Notes: generated from the sequence alone by a model not told the origin. A stretch of 64,000 bases of DNA from Sporisorium sorghi (GCA_023212695.1 JALCCG010000063.1:1-64000), one strand, 5' to 3'; positions 32,223 through 40,889 are shown, counted from the first letter of the stretch. A program made the numbers and translations.

Positions 32223-33191
32223 TTACGCGCGAGCGTGTTCAGCAGCCTTGCGCGCGCTGCCGAAAAAAAGCCTGAGGCGATTGTCAATTGCCTTCTTGTC
32301 TCTCGGAAGAAAGTGAGCTGAACCGTAGAAGATAACTTGATTGTACTCGCCCTTCCTCAAAGTCGCTGGAAGACCGAAGAAGCGCCAGTGATTGGGCTCA
32401 GATAGAGTGAGGCCTCGATTTGATCTTGCTCGACTTGGAGAGCCATGGGTGGTCATGTGAATCACCAGCTCTGAGCCGTCTGGACTTTTGACTCCATGGA
32501 TCGGTAATATGCGGCTGTTGCGTCCGTGCGGCCACGAGCGCCTGAGGTCTCTTTGTGCCTCTTGATCCATCTTGTTCTGTGGTGCCCAGATCAAGTGGCC
32601 GAAGAGATCGTTGATTTTCTGACGGACTGGGGCGGTCCATTCGTTCTGGTAAATGATCGTTGTTTTGCGGTGATGCAGCGGAGTCTTTTGAATCAGTTTT
32701 AACTGATTGATCCATGCAGGCTCAAACCTACGCCTGCGCTGTCCTCCTGTCACGATTGGACCGTCCATTGTTTTAAGCTGTGTCTCCGGACGACTAAATG
32801 TGGCTTGGACTTCGTGTCCCCCGACGGCGTCGTCCTGATCAGAGTCGTACAGCAGCCCGTTTAGATGGTTGACGTGCTCTGCGGGCCATTTGGAACCCTC
32901 TCCATGAGCTGGTAACTGCGGTCCATTGATGCCGAGCGATGTGGCCAATTCCCTTTGAGCTTCGTCGGGCTAGGTGCCCTCTTGATGAGCCGGTGACTGC
33001 GGGACTGACTGCGCCGAGTGAGTGAACATGTGTGTACCCAAAGGCGACGCATCGTTGCTCAAGCGTTGAGAAGTTGGACTCCTTTCGTAATCATGCCAGT
33101 TCTGATCAAATGGATCCATGGAGGTCGCCGTGACGAGGTAGAGACCCACAAAGGCGAAGCCGAGCACAATGCTGACAAGTGCAGACCTCAT
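32223..33191 (-). pseudogene. Array member 13, one in-frame TAG
   Basis: Signal peptide from 33191 ending near TATSM, then MDPFDQNWHDYERSPT, nearly identical to member 14. An in-frame TAG at 32970-32972 follows SPAHQEGT; member 14 has a Trp at this place (HQEPPWPED). The frame continues to 32223 with FGHLIWAPQNK, SRILPIHGV, IHMTTHGSPSR, HWRFFGLPATL and YGSAHFLPRDKKAID. A TGG to TAG change explains the stop. Confidence 0.77.
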
Positions 33192-33529
33192 GGTTGTGCG
33201 GCTGGAAGCGTGGATAGTAGCGGGGCAACGGAGATTGGTATGTGAGTTGTTTCGAAAGGCTCCTTCCTTGTTGTTGCTCTTGTACTTGTATCACTAGCAC
33301 GATCCCAAGGTGTGGACCTTTCTCAAAAACCCCACTCCAACGCGCGGACTCGTCATTGATACAGCACGGAGGATCGTGAGGCAACAGCCCTCCTTCATAA
33401 ACGGGCTGGCAGACACTTCATCAGACGCACCACCATTTCATATCACGCATCTCGAGTCAACACCAATTTGGCAGTGCACTGCATGCATGGCGTTGCAACA
33501 GTTGTCGGTCTGCGGGTACGAAAGTCAGT

Positions 33530-33606
33530 GCAAATCTAGGCTCGCCGTCGCTGCCTCTTCAAAATTGCCCTGTGCCGCGTTGGCAAGATCAATGATGTAC
33601 AAAATC
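33530..33606 (-). pseudogene. Relic B of the lactonase 3' end
   Basis: On the minus strand it reads IDLANAAQGNFEEAATAS, aligning with LDLGHDAQGKLREAATAV at the lactonase C-terminus. It lies downstream of member 14. Confidence 0.75.
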
Positions 33607-33685
33607 TTGGTCGAGACAGTAGCAAAGACGCTGGGCCAAACAACATCCCTACGTGATGCTTTCCACCATCCTAGCATCACGTGCT

Positions 33686-34612
33686 TTACACATGAGGAAA
33701 ACCCACATGCTTCAGCACCGTCTTCAAGCGGCTCTCGACCTTCCAAACATCGTGATCATCGATAAAAGCTGCCCCGTGGCTGATTAACGCAGGTTTCTGG
33801 CCCAGGCCAGGCACATATTCCTGTGGGAGACTTCAAAAAGTGAGAAATCTGCGATTGTGTAAAGCGTTTCCTTTCGGTAGTTGCGGCTGGAACTTAGCCC
33901 CAACGTGAGACACCGCGTAAACCACCATCTGTCTGCTTTGGTGGAAGATATCCAGGGGTAAGATCCAACCGCCACGTGAAAGTGGCGATAATTTGCGGAA
34001 TTTTTTGTCAAGATGAAAGAATGCCATGTCCTCTGGCGAAGCAAACTTCAAGTGTTCGCCGAAAAGATTCTGGATATGCTGACGGACAGGGTTGTCTATG
34101 CCGTGCTGTCGGACCAAGGAAAGACCGAGCGCATTCGTCCCCACTTGCGTTGGGTTTCCAAAGACGTTTTCTAACATCGAGTTAACACTGTTTGTAGGTG
34201 CCTTTCGGCCCCGAGCCGCGTTGCCAGCCTCTGTAGCTTCTGAGGTTGCGCTGCTGGATGGAGCGTGAGCGTCGTGTAGCGTTGCGGGAAGTTCCAAGCT
34301 CGGATCTCCCAGCAGCTCTTGTAGAAGCCTGTCGTCTACTTCAGTCCATGTAGATGTAGTGTGCTCTCCATGCACTGGTGGTTGCGCAGTTGACGGGCCA
34401 CTCGGCTCATTGCCGTAGAGCATGTTGGTTAGATCGGTTGCCGCGTCCTCGGGCCAGGGGGGCTCTTGATGAGCTGGCGAATGCGAGACCGATGGTGGTG
34501 TTGGACTCCGTTCGTACTCCTGCCAATTCTGATCGAAGGGATCCATGGGGATGGCCGTGACGAGGCATACTGCCATCAAAACGATGAGGAGCCAAAAGTT
34601 GAGGAACCTCAT
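33686..34612 (-). pseudogene. Array member 14, one in-frame TGA at a conserved Trp
   Basis: The start at 34612 gives a signal peptide ending near TAIPM, then MDPFDQNWQEYERSPT. A segment WTEVDDRLLQELLGDPSLE matches the spacer of member 15. The module has FGEHLKFASPED, GWILPLDIF and NRRFLTF, then TGA at 33833-33835 where member 12 has FLTFWSLPQ. After the stop the frame continues with SLPQEYVPGLG and a normal family C-terminus to 33686. A single TGG to TGA change accounts for the truncation, which removes about 50 residues. Confidence 0.77.
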
Positions 34613-34698
34613 GTTTGCTGGGCTTGAAGTTGTTGAAAGCGTCGCAAGAGATGGTCGGTTGGAAGGCATTGCAAAGACTTTTTTTGGCGATGGCCTGG

Positions 34699-34707
34699 AT
34701 TTTATAG
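34699..34707 (-). promoter_or_regulatory. TATA box of member 14
   Basis: Minus-strand TTGCTATAAAATCC lies about 90 bases before the start at 34612. Confidence 0.55.
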
Positions 34708-34827
34708 CAATCACCAGGCGTCCAACACTCACTGGTGGCAACGAGTGGGCTGTGATTGATTCATGAGGTCCCGCTCAGCCACTTCGTGCCCCACCAACAT
34801 ACCACTATTGTCCACGTCCGCGCTTTA

Positions 34828-35450
34828 CAGTAAATTACTCACGGTCCTTTTGTCGCATCATTGGGGTATTTTTGGCGCGCTACCACCTCCGCCTTATGGC
34901 CTCGCTTATCGACCACCTCAATGGATCCTGCAGAAGCGAATCCATCAAGGCGGTCACACCTGTGTCCCATAAGGCGGAGGTGGTAGCGCGCTTCATGGAA
35001 ACTTGCAGGCAAAACCATTGAGGCGGTTTCCACCTCGATGCTTATGGTTTCGGTGAGCATCAATTCACCTTAGATGTAAGTGATCTTGCCCTAACACACT
35101 AACCCTTTTTCAACCCCCTATCGGTACGGCATCACCAACACACCACAAACCCTTACCGCCTTATGGACTCGGCTGCTGGCAGCCGAAGGCACCTATCGAG
35201 ACGGTGACTTGGTGCACCAAAAACACCCTAATCTTTGCAACAGACCCCTCAAGACTGATCGATCCACTCCCGTCTTTGTGGTTCTTTACCGCCACTCGGC
35301 GGGCTGAGATTCTCAAGCGAAACAAAAGCAGTCGGCATTTGCAGTCAAGCCATGCTTCTCATGTTGATGATCACGTACTATGATAGGGCGGAGTTCCAAC
35401 TTCACCTGTCAGCTTACGCCCTTGGGCAAGTTCACACATGTAATTTACTG
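34828..35450. mobile_element. 623-bp MITE with Tc1/mariner-like ends
   Basis: It starts CAGTAAATTAC (34828-34838), ends with the exact inverse GTAATTTACTG (35440-35450) and is flanked on both sides by TA (34826-34827 and 35451-35452). A TA target duplication with CAGT ends is characteristic of Tc1/mariner/pogo-type elements. No transposase frame is present, so it is non-autonomous. It lies in the spacer between members 14 and 15. Confidence 0.75.
34875..34991. repeat. Hairpin inside the MITE (25-bp perfect arms)
   Basis: Arms 34875-34899 and 34967-34991 are perfect inverse complements; the pairing extends imperfectly inward (GACCACCTCAATGGA with TCCATCAAGGCGGTC), leaving a short loop around 34926-34940. 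Confidence 0.85.
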
Positions 35451-35649
35451 TATATAAGCTTCGCTTGCTCGGCCTTGTCCCAACATCGAATTCAGCTCGT
35501 ATCTCCAATATCTCACGCTGCTCATCTTCCGCCTGAGAGGTTTCACGAGCCTGACAGTCGTTCATTTCACACTTGTTCATTTCACCTTTAAAGAGTCGAA
35601 AGTGAATGCGCATTGCAGACATGGTAACATCTGCGGGTGGGTGCATGCT

Positions 35650-35775
35650 TACAAGACCCACGCCGCTGTTGCTGCCTCTCTGAAGCTGCCAAGGGCGGGC
35701 GTGGCAATCTCCATGATTGAAACCGGGTCAAAGGCGTCATCGTGCTTTCGCGCACTTAACTGCGCCGACATGACA
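35650..35775 (-). pseudogene. Relic A of the lactonase 3' end (best preserved)
   Basis: On the minus strand it reads VSIMEIATPALGSFREAATA then AWVL and a stop, aligning with VSILEVATLDLG...KLREAATAVWI and its stop at the lactonase C-terminus. Similarity extends upstream toward 35775, almost to the 3' end of member 15. Confidence 0.85.
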
Positions 35776-35790
35776 CGCAGGCTTGCAGCC

Positions 35791-37542
35791 TCACGGATGA
35801 GCATGTCCAGCAGCCTCGCTTGCGTGGCCCAGAAGATTTTCGAGGTGTTGATTGATAACTTCCCGATTACTTGGATCGAAAGTAGCCGCTCCGTAGAGCA
35901 GTACCTCGTTGGTTTTGTCCTTCTTCAGCACCTTTGGTACACCCCAGAAAAGCCAGTGATAGCTGTCCAAAATGTTTTCTCCTGCTGGTAGTCTCTTGGT
36001 TCTTGCAGTGTTGCCATGTTCGGTTATGTGGATGGCCAACTCGGACCCATCTGGACTCTTTGCCCCATCGAGGGGCAAAACTCGACTAGTCCGCCGATAC
36101 GGCCACATACTCCTGATCCGTTTCTCTCCCAAGCCATGCACGTCCTCCGGTGAGGCCCACCGCAACATTTCACCGAAAAACTCGCGGATCCGCTGACGAT
36201 TGTAGTCTAATCCTGTGCCAACATATACTCGAGCAGTGTAACCACGCAAAGCTTGTTTGGTACCACGAGGAAGCCATGCTAGCTGAGGAGGCTCCCAATT
36301 TTTACTGAGAGGACTTTGGTTGGGCCTGGGCCTTTTGACGGCGTTACCATGGTCGGAGTCGTGTGTTGCAGGAGGATCCAAGCTTTCATCGCTAAGCAGC
36401 TCTTCTAGAAGCCGGCTCTGTTCATCTTCGGACCAGCCGGGAAGCTTTCTCTTAAGAACGCGATCGATGACCTCGCGATCATTTGGGTCGAAATGTGCAG
36501 CTCCGTAGAAGACTAGTTGAAGTCTTTCACCGTCCTTGAGCGTGTGCGTGATGCCCCAAAAGCGGTAATGGTTTGTTTCAAACACACCCGCGCCACTGGG
36601 CGTAAGCTTGCGCATACGAGTGATGCCATGGTTGGTCATCAGGATCAACACTGGTGTGCCGTCAGGATTCTTGACTTCGTAGATCGGTAAGACACGGCTG
36701 GCACGTCTAAATGGTGACGTGTTGGTAAGGTCCTTGTTTGTTACTGCAAGCAGCTCTTGTTTGGACGCAAAAATAAGTTTCGGGCCGAATAGATCCTTGA
36801 TATGCTTGAGGCCCGCTTCAGTCGCTCCTTTGCCGCGGTACAGATCGCCGCCACCCTCAGGACGGAGTATCTTCACAGCATAGTCGAAGTTTGAAACCGA
36901 GGGAGGCTCCCATCCAAACACTCTTGGTTCCTCTTTCTCGTGCCTGGCCTTCCGAACATAAGCTGAGAGTATTGACGTCGAGCTTCCGGAGGCTTCATGA
37001 GTATGCTCCGGCAGGCGTGCCATGTCTGCTCCTCCCACGTACGGATCGAAAGCGCTGTTGTGCGCGGCAGGAAGCGATGCCTGATAAGCGAACGGGTTGG
37101 GATCACGTTGGCCATCCGATGGATGCATGTAAAGCGGAGTGCCAGAAACATCGTGCGCAGCAGGTAGGGATGCCTGTAAGGCGAGCGGGTAGCCCGCGGG
37201 CTGATCGTGCGATAGATACATGGAAGACGGACCTCCAGAGACATCGTGGCTCGAGCCCGCACCCTGTTGGTAATCATACCCGCTCTGTTGGCCGAAAGGA
37301 TGCATTGACGGCTGAGTGCCAAAAGTACCGGCGCTCCAGCCCGCATACTGCGGATCACCATTCCAGTTTTGTTGGGCGTACGGCGTGTACGGCGGAGCGG
37401 CAGACGCATCGTTGCTCGAGCCAGCTCCCTGTGGGTAACCATGCCAGTTTTGTTGGCCGTAGGGATACATTGGGCCAGCCGTGACAGGGCTAAGCCGTAC
37501 GAGTGCCATGGAAAGCACGAGGCCGACAAGAGTAAACCTCAT
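35791..37542 (-). CDS. Secreted effector candidate, array member 15 (intact, two modules)
   Basis: 583 residues from the Met at 37542; the frame extends 18 residues further upstream. A signal peptide ends near TAGPM, then MYPYGQQNWHGYPQG. The P-QQNW type motif recurs several times over the next 130 residues, making a degenerate repeat region. Two complete family modules follow: the first near residues 235-375 (FGPKLIFAS, SRVLPIYEV, LMTNHGITR, HYRFWGITH, FYGAAHFDPNDREVID), the second near 435-580 (FGEMLRWAS, SRVLPLDGA, HITEHGNTA, HWLFWGVPK, LYGAATFDPSNREVIN). The linker between them (WSEDEQSRLLEELLSDESLD) resembles the middle part of member 14, suggesting fusion of two adjacent genes. A TATA box lies about 87 bases upstream. 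Confidence 0.85.
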   Translation of the reverse strand: MRFTLVGLVLSMALVRLSPVTAGPMYPYGQQNWHGYPQGAGSSNDASAAPPYTPYAQQNWNGDPQYAGWSAGTFGTQPSMHPFGQQSGYDYQQGAGSSHDVSGGPSSMYLSHDQPAGYPLALQASLPAAHDVSGTPLYMHPSDGQRDPNPFAYQASLPAAHNSAFDPYVGGADMARLPEHTHEASGSSTSILSAYVRKARHEKEEPRVFGWEPPSVSNFDYAVKILRPEGGGDLYRGKGATEAGLKHIKDLFGPKLIFASKQELLAVTNKDLTNTSPFRRASRVLPIYEVKNPDGTPVLILMTNHGITRMRKLTPSGAGVFETNHYRFWGITHTLKDGERLQLVFYGAAHFDPNDREVIDRVLKRKLPGWSEDEQSRLLEELLSDESLDPPATHDSDHGNAVKRPRPNQSPLSKNWEPPQLAWLPRGTKQALRGYTARVYVGTGLDYNRQRIREFFGEMLRWASPEDVHGLGEKRIRSMWPYRRTSRVLPLDGAKSPDGSELAIHITEHGNTARTKRLPAGENILDSYHWLFWGVPKVLKKDKTNEVLLYGAATFDPSNREVINQHLENLLGHASEAAGHAHP

Positions 37543-37625
37543 GTCTACGTTGCTGTAAAGGTGTTGGTAGAGAGACAAGGAGAATGCTGTGGACACAGAC
37601 TCGGATCCTCGTTGCCTCGTGTCAT

Positions 37626-37633
37626 CTTTATAC
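37626..37633 (-). promoter_or_regulatory. TATA box of member 15
   Basis: Minus-strand TGGTATAAAGATG lies about 87 bases before the start at 37542. Confidence 0.55.
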
Positions 37634-37871
37634 CATTCACATACGGCCCTTCTGGTGGGACCCGCTGCGTCGAACCCACTCTTTTCTGCAGTCGCTCTCG
37701 CAAATGCACCCGCTCACTTCGGTGGTCCCATCTCATGTTGCTTTTCGGGATGCCAGCCCTTCATATCACGCAATCTGTGTCAACGGTGCATTGCATTGCA
37801 TGGCACCACCCTGTGGGCACACGCAGCTCGAATTGAGACCACCATTTCAGCCTCCCCAACCTCGCCCTAAC

Positions 37872-37905
37872 TGAAGATCGAGGGTGGCAATCTCTGAAAC
37901 TGAGA
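37872..37905 (-). pseudogene. Relic D of the lactonase 3' end
   Basis: On the minus strand it reads VSVSEIATLDLQ, matching VSILEVATLDLG of the lactonase; the remainder up to the stop has decayed. It lies downstream of member 16. Confidence 0.7.
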
Positions 37906-37961
37906 CCGGTCGCTTAGAGCATCGGCACGAGAGGTCGGCAGGCCGAGCCAGATGTACAGCT

Positions 37962-38862
37962 TTACCCATGAGCGCGTCGAGCAGCCTCGCCTCCATTACG
38001 GAAGAAGTCTTGAAGGTGTTGGTTGATCGTGTCGCGATCTCCAGGGTTGATGGAGGCAGCGCCGTAGATCACGACTGGCGGGGATCCCTTCTTTGGCAGC
38101 CCTTTGGGCAAACCCCAAAACACCCAATGCTGACGATCGAAGATAGACTCGGCATTTGACGATCTAGCGTGTTTGGGGTTGTTGTCGTGGGCGGTCATGT
38201 GTATGTCAAATTCTTTGCCGTCAGCACTTCGGACTCCCTCGATTGGCAGTCGGCGGCTGGTGCGTGAGTACGGCCACGTCCTCCTGAACGAGCGAATGTC
38301 CCTCTCTTCAACCTTTTTGGGATCGGCCCACTGTAACTTTTTGCGAAACAGTCCATGGATGCGCTGACGGTCAGGTTCAGTGTGCTTGTCGTTGTATGCG
38401 ATCTTCATGCGAACACCGTTGAGCGAAATGGTGTCGAAGGGAGCGAACTCACGCACGCCCTTTGGCTCCCAGGCGAACAAATTCTGTCTGTGTAGCAGGC
38501 CCGAGAGCAACCTCCGGGACGGCATCAGTTTTGAGTCGTTTGACGGCGCGTTTCGGTTCGGGGGCGCGTAGCGCATCATGTAATTCTTGTTGCTCTCCGT
38601 CGGACCATAGGGAAGGCTCTTCGGACTCCTCGGAAGACTCTGTATGAGCTGATGACTGTGAGACGGGCGGCTCGGTACGAGTTTGGTCCTGCAGTGATTG
38701 AGGGGACGGGCGTTGTCCAGAGGACGAAGAAGCCGCGCACGAGGCTGGAGGGTTATGACGGGTCAAGAACTTGTATAGCCACTCATCCATAGGTGTTGCC
38801 GTGACGAGGCCAAAAAGCACGAATGCCATGACAAGAGCCAGGCTGACGAGTGTAGACTTCAC
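37962..38862 (-). pseudogene. Array member 16, start codon changed to GTG and one frameshift
   Basis: The signal peptide (KSTLVSLALVMAFVLFGL, ending near TATPM) begins with GTG at 38862 where relatives have ATG. An upstream in-frame ATG at 38925 would add 21 hydrophilic residues and lies upstream of a TATA-like box (38903-38911). The first frame runs to 38449. The module is in another frame ending at 37962 (FRKKLQWADPKK, SRRLPIEGV, HMTAHDNNPK, HWVFWGLPKG, IYGAASINPGDRDTIN). One indel therefore lies around 38480-38540. It is the array member nearest the intact lactonase gene. Confidence 0.68.
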
Positions 38863-39085
38863 GTTTGCGCGGCTGACAACGGAATGAATCGGGTGGAAGT
38901 TATGGTATAGAGCTTTGAATTTCAAGGGCTCCTCGTGGTCTTTTTACTTTTCACGCAGTGGCAGCATGAGTCTCTGACTGATGCCGCTTCGCTGGACATC
39001 CCCCTTTCATTTCACGTTTTCCGAGTAGACAGAAACTTGCATTGAGTTGTATAGCATGCGGACAACGGTCGGTGGGCGCGCGGTT

Positions 39086-40513
39086 TCAAATCCAGACCGC
39101 CGTGGCGGCCTCTCTCAGCTTGCCCTGCGCGTCGTGACCAAGATCGAGGGTGGCAACCTCGAGAATCGAAACACGGTCTGGTTTCGAGGCGTCGGTAGTG
39201 TCGATGCGCAACATGCGCAGCTGGCCCACCTCGCTGTCCGTAAGTGCAGCATAATGGGCGTTGCCAGTGGGACCACGCAACAGGGTGGGTGCTGGCTCGA
39301 TTGCGTTTGCCCAACCACCAGAAGTGGGCGTCTGCCACAGACACAGCGCATTGTCGAGCTCGTCGCTCGCGTCGCGATGCTGTGGGACCACGAGCCCGCG
39401 TTGATCGAGTTGGAAGAGGGCGACCCAACCTTTGGTGCCCGAGGCGAGACCGCGCGTGGACGCGTACATGTACAGCGGATACGTGCCGTCAGCGTTGGCC
39501 GTAGGGGGAGAGAGCCGCACCTCGTCGGCCCAGTACAGCCCTTCGTCGTCGCTGCGTGGGATGATCTTGACGCCTTGCCTCCACTCCAAGCGTGTGCCTT
39601 TGGCGTCCTTGATGAGCTCAAACACGTCGACCATCGAGCTGTGCTCCTGCAGGCTGTAGATGTAGCGTCCGTCCGGGTGCGAGATGGTGTGGCGTGGGCC
39701 GTCGTTGCTTCTGGGCGCTATGCTCTTTTCGCCGAGACTCAGCGCACCGGTGAGTGGATCGACGTCCATGGTCCAGACGCAGTTTCGGCCGATGTCGGGG
39801 ACGTAGCAGACGCTGCCGTCGGGCGAAAGATCGATACCGTGCGAGCCGTGACGGAGACCGCCGAAGTCCATCGCATTCTTGCCGGCGGAAGCATCGAGCT
39901 TGGTGGTGGTGCGTGGCTCGTGATCGCTCGATCCTGCTTGCACTTGCTTCCGTCGCAACTCTCTTGACTCGGCGAGCGTCTTGCCTGGCAACGAGCATTC
40001 GCCCGTGACAAAGTCGATCTCCTGAATGCGACCGGCTGATCCGACGCCCGTGACTCCGTCGGAAGGTGCTTGAGCAGCAACGATCGATTCGTGCTTTGAA
40101 CCAGTCAGATCGAACGCTCCTGTGTCGGAATCGATACCGACGACCTCGCCAGTGGGTCCACCGCACGTGTACAGCACAGGATGCTGCGCTTTCTTGGGAA
40201 AGCCGACATAGACATAGCCCGACCTGGCAGCCGTCTCGGCCGTATTGAGCAACTGGAAGCGTGCATCTTGAGTTCCGTTTCGATCGATTCGATAGGCGGC
40301 TACACTTGGCGGCTGGGTCCAGCACGTCGCGTACAGGTGTGTCGGTGCAGCAGCATCCTTCGTCGATGCTTTGAGGATCGTCGCCGTCGAGAGCCACGAA
40401 TGGTTGCCCTTGGCCTCGGAGACGTTGAGCAGCTCGAGGCTCTCGTCTTCGGGGTTGAAGCGGACCGTGAAGAGCTCGTTGGTGTTGAAAGTCCCAACGG
40501 CGAGAAGCGGCAT
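39086..40513 (-). CDS. Carboxymuconate cyclase-like lactonase (beta-propeller)
   Basis: 475 residues from the Met at 40513 (MPLLAVGTFNTNELFTVRF); 31 extra in-frame residues upstream look non-coding. The start and the repeated blade-like segments (GSHGIDLSPDGSVCYVPDIG, GPRHTISHPDGRYIYSLQEH, SDDEGLYWADEVRLSP) match the fungal 3-carboxy-cis,cis-muconate cyclase / lactonase seven-bladed propeller family. Such enzymes act in protocatechuate (beta-ketoadipate) catabolism, but close homologues may have other lactone substrates. It is longer than the Neurospora enzyme because of insertions, for example around residues 205-235. Its last 25 codons are the source of the relics between the array members. 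Confidence 0.8.
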   Translation of the reverse strand: MPLLAVGTFNTNELFTVRFNPEDESLELLNVSEAKGNHSWLSTATILKASTKDAAAPTHLYATCWTQPPSVAAYRIDRNGTQDARFQLLNTAETAARSGYVYVGFPKKAQHPVLYTCGGPTGEVVGIDSDTGAFDLTGSKHESIVAAQAPSDGVTGVGSAGRIQEIDFVTGECSLPGKTLAESRELRRKQVQAGSSDHEPRTTTKLDASAGKNAMDFGGLRHGSHGIDLSPDGSVCYVPDIGRNCVWTMDVDPLTGALSLGEKSIAPRSNDGPRHTISHPDGRYIYSLQEHSSMVDVFELIKDAKGTRLEWRQGVKIIPRSDDEGLYWADEVRLSPPTANADGTYPLYMYASTRGLASGTKGWVALFQLDQRGLVVPQHRDASDELDNALCLWQTPTSGGWANAIEPAPTLLRGPTGNAHYAALTDSEVGQLRMLRIDTTDASKPDRVSILEVATLDLGHDAQGKLREAATAVWI

Positions 40514-40889
40514 CTTTGTTGCGAGAAAGAGAGGGTGATGGAGTAAATCCGTGTCTCGATGTTGGTTCGTGCTCGAATTTAAAGCTTTCGGCAACGCATC
40601 GAGCACAACATAGCCGGCTCAGGGTCCGCGGTTGGAGGCCGAACCCGCACCGAGAATCTAACAAATTGGAAATTTTCGCGCGTCTGCCTCGTTGGCCGTG
40701 CTAGACGCCGTCTTTTGACAGAGCCCTTGCAGCAGGCTTTCTTCAACTCGAATCAGACAGACTGCGCTTGAAGAGTCCGTTCTTCAACTCTATCCAGACG
40801 AAGCTCGGAAAGCAGACATCAGCGATGAAAGCAACATCGTATTACGCGTGACGATAAAGATAAGACAAGAAAGCGAAGACTAGATTCAT

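Noticed and set aside
33525..33746. 73-codon minus-strand frame treated as a gene
   Set aside because: Its recognisable part is the lactonase C-terminal relic, and its start overlaps the 3' end of member 14.
10773..33835. Programmed stop-codon readthrough in the array
   Set aside because: The stops are followed by AAG, CAA, GCT, ACA, GGC, AGC, CCC or AGT; none has the TGA CTA context of known fungal readthrough, and stop positions differ between members.
34828..35450. A solo LTR
   Set aside because: The ends are inverted repeats with a TA duplication, which fits a DNA transposon and not an LTR.
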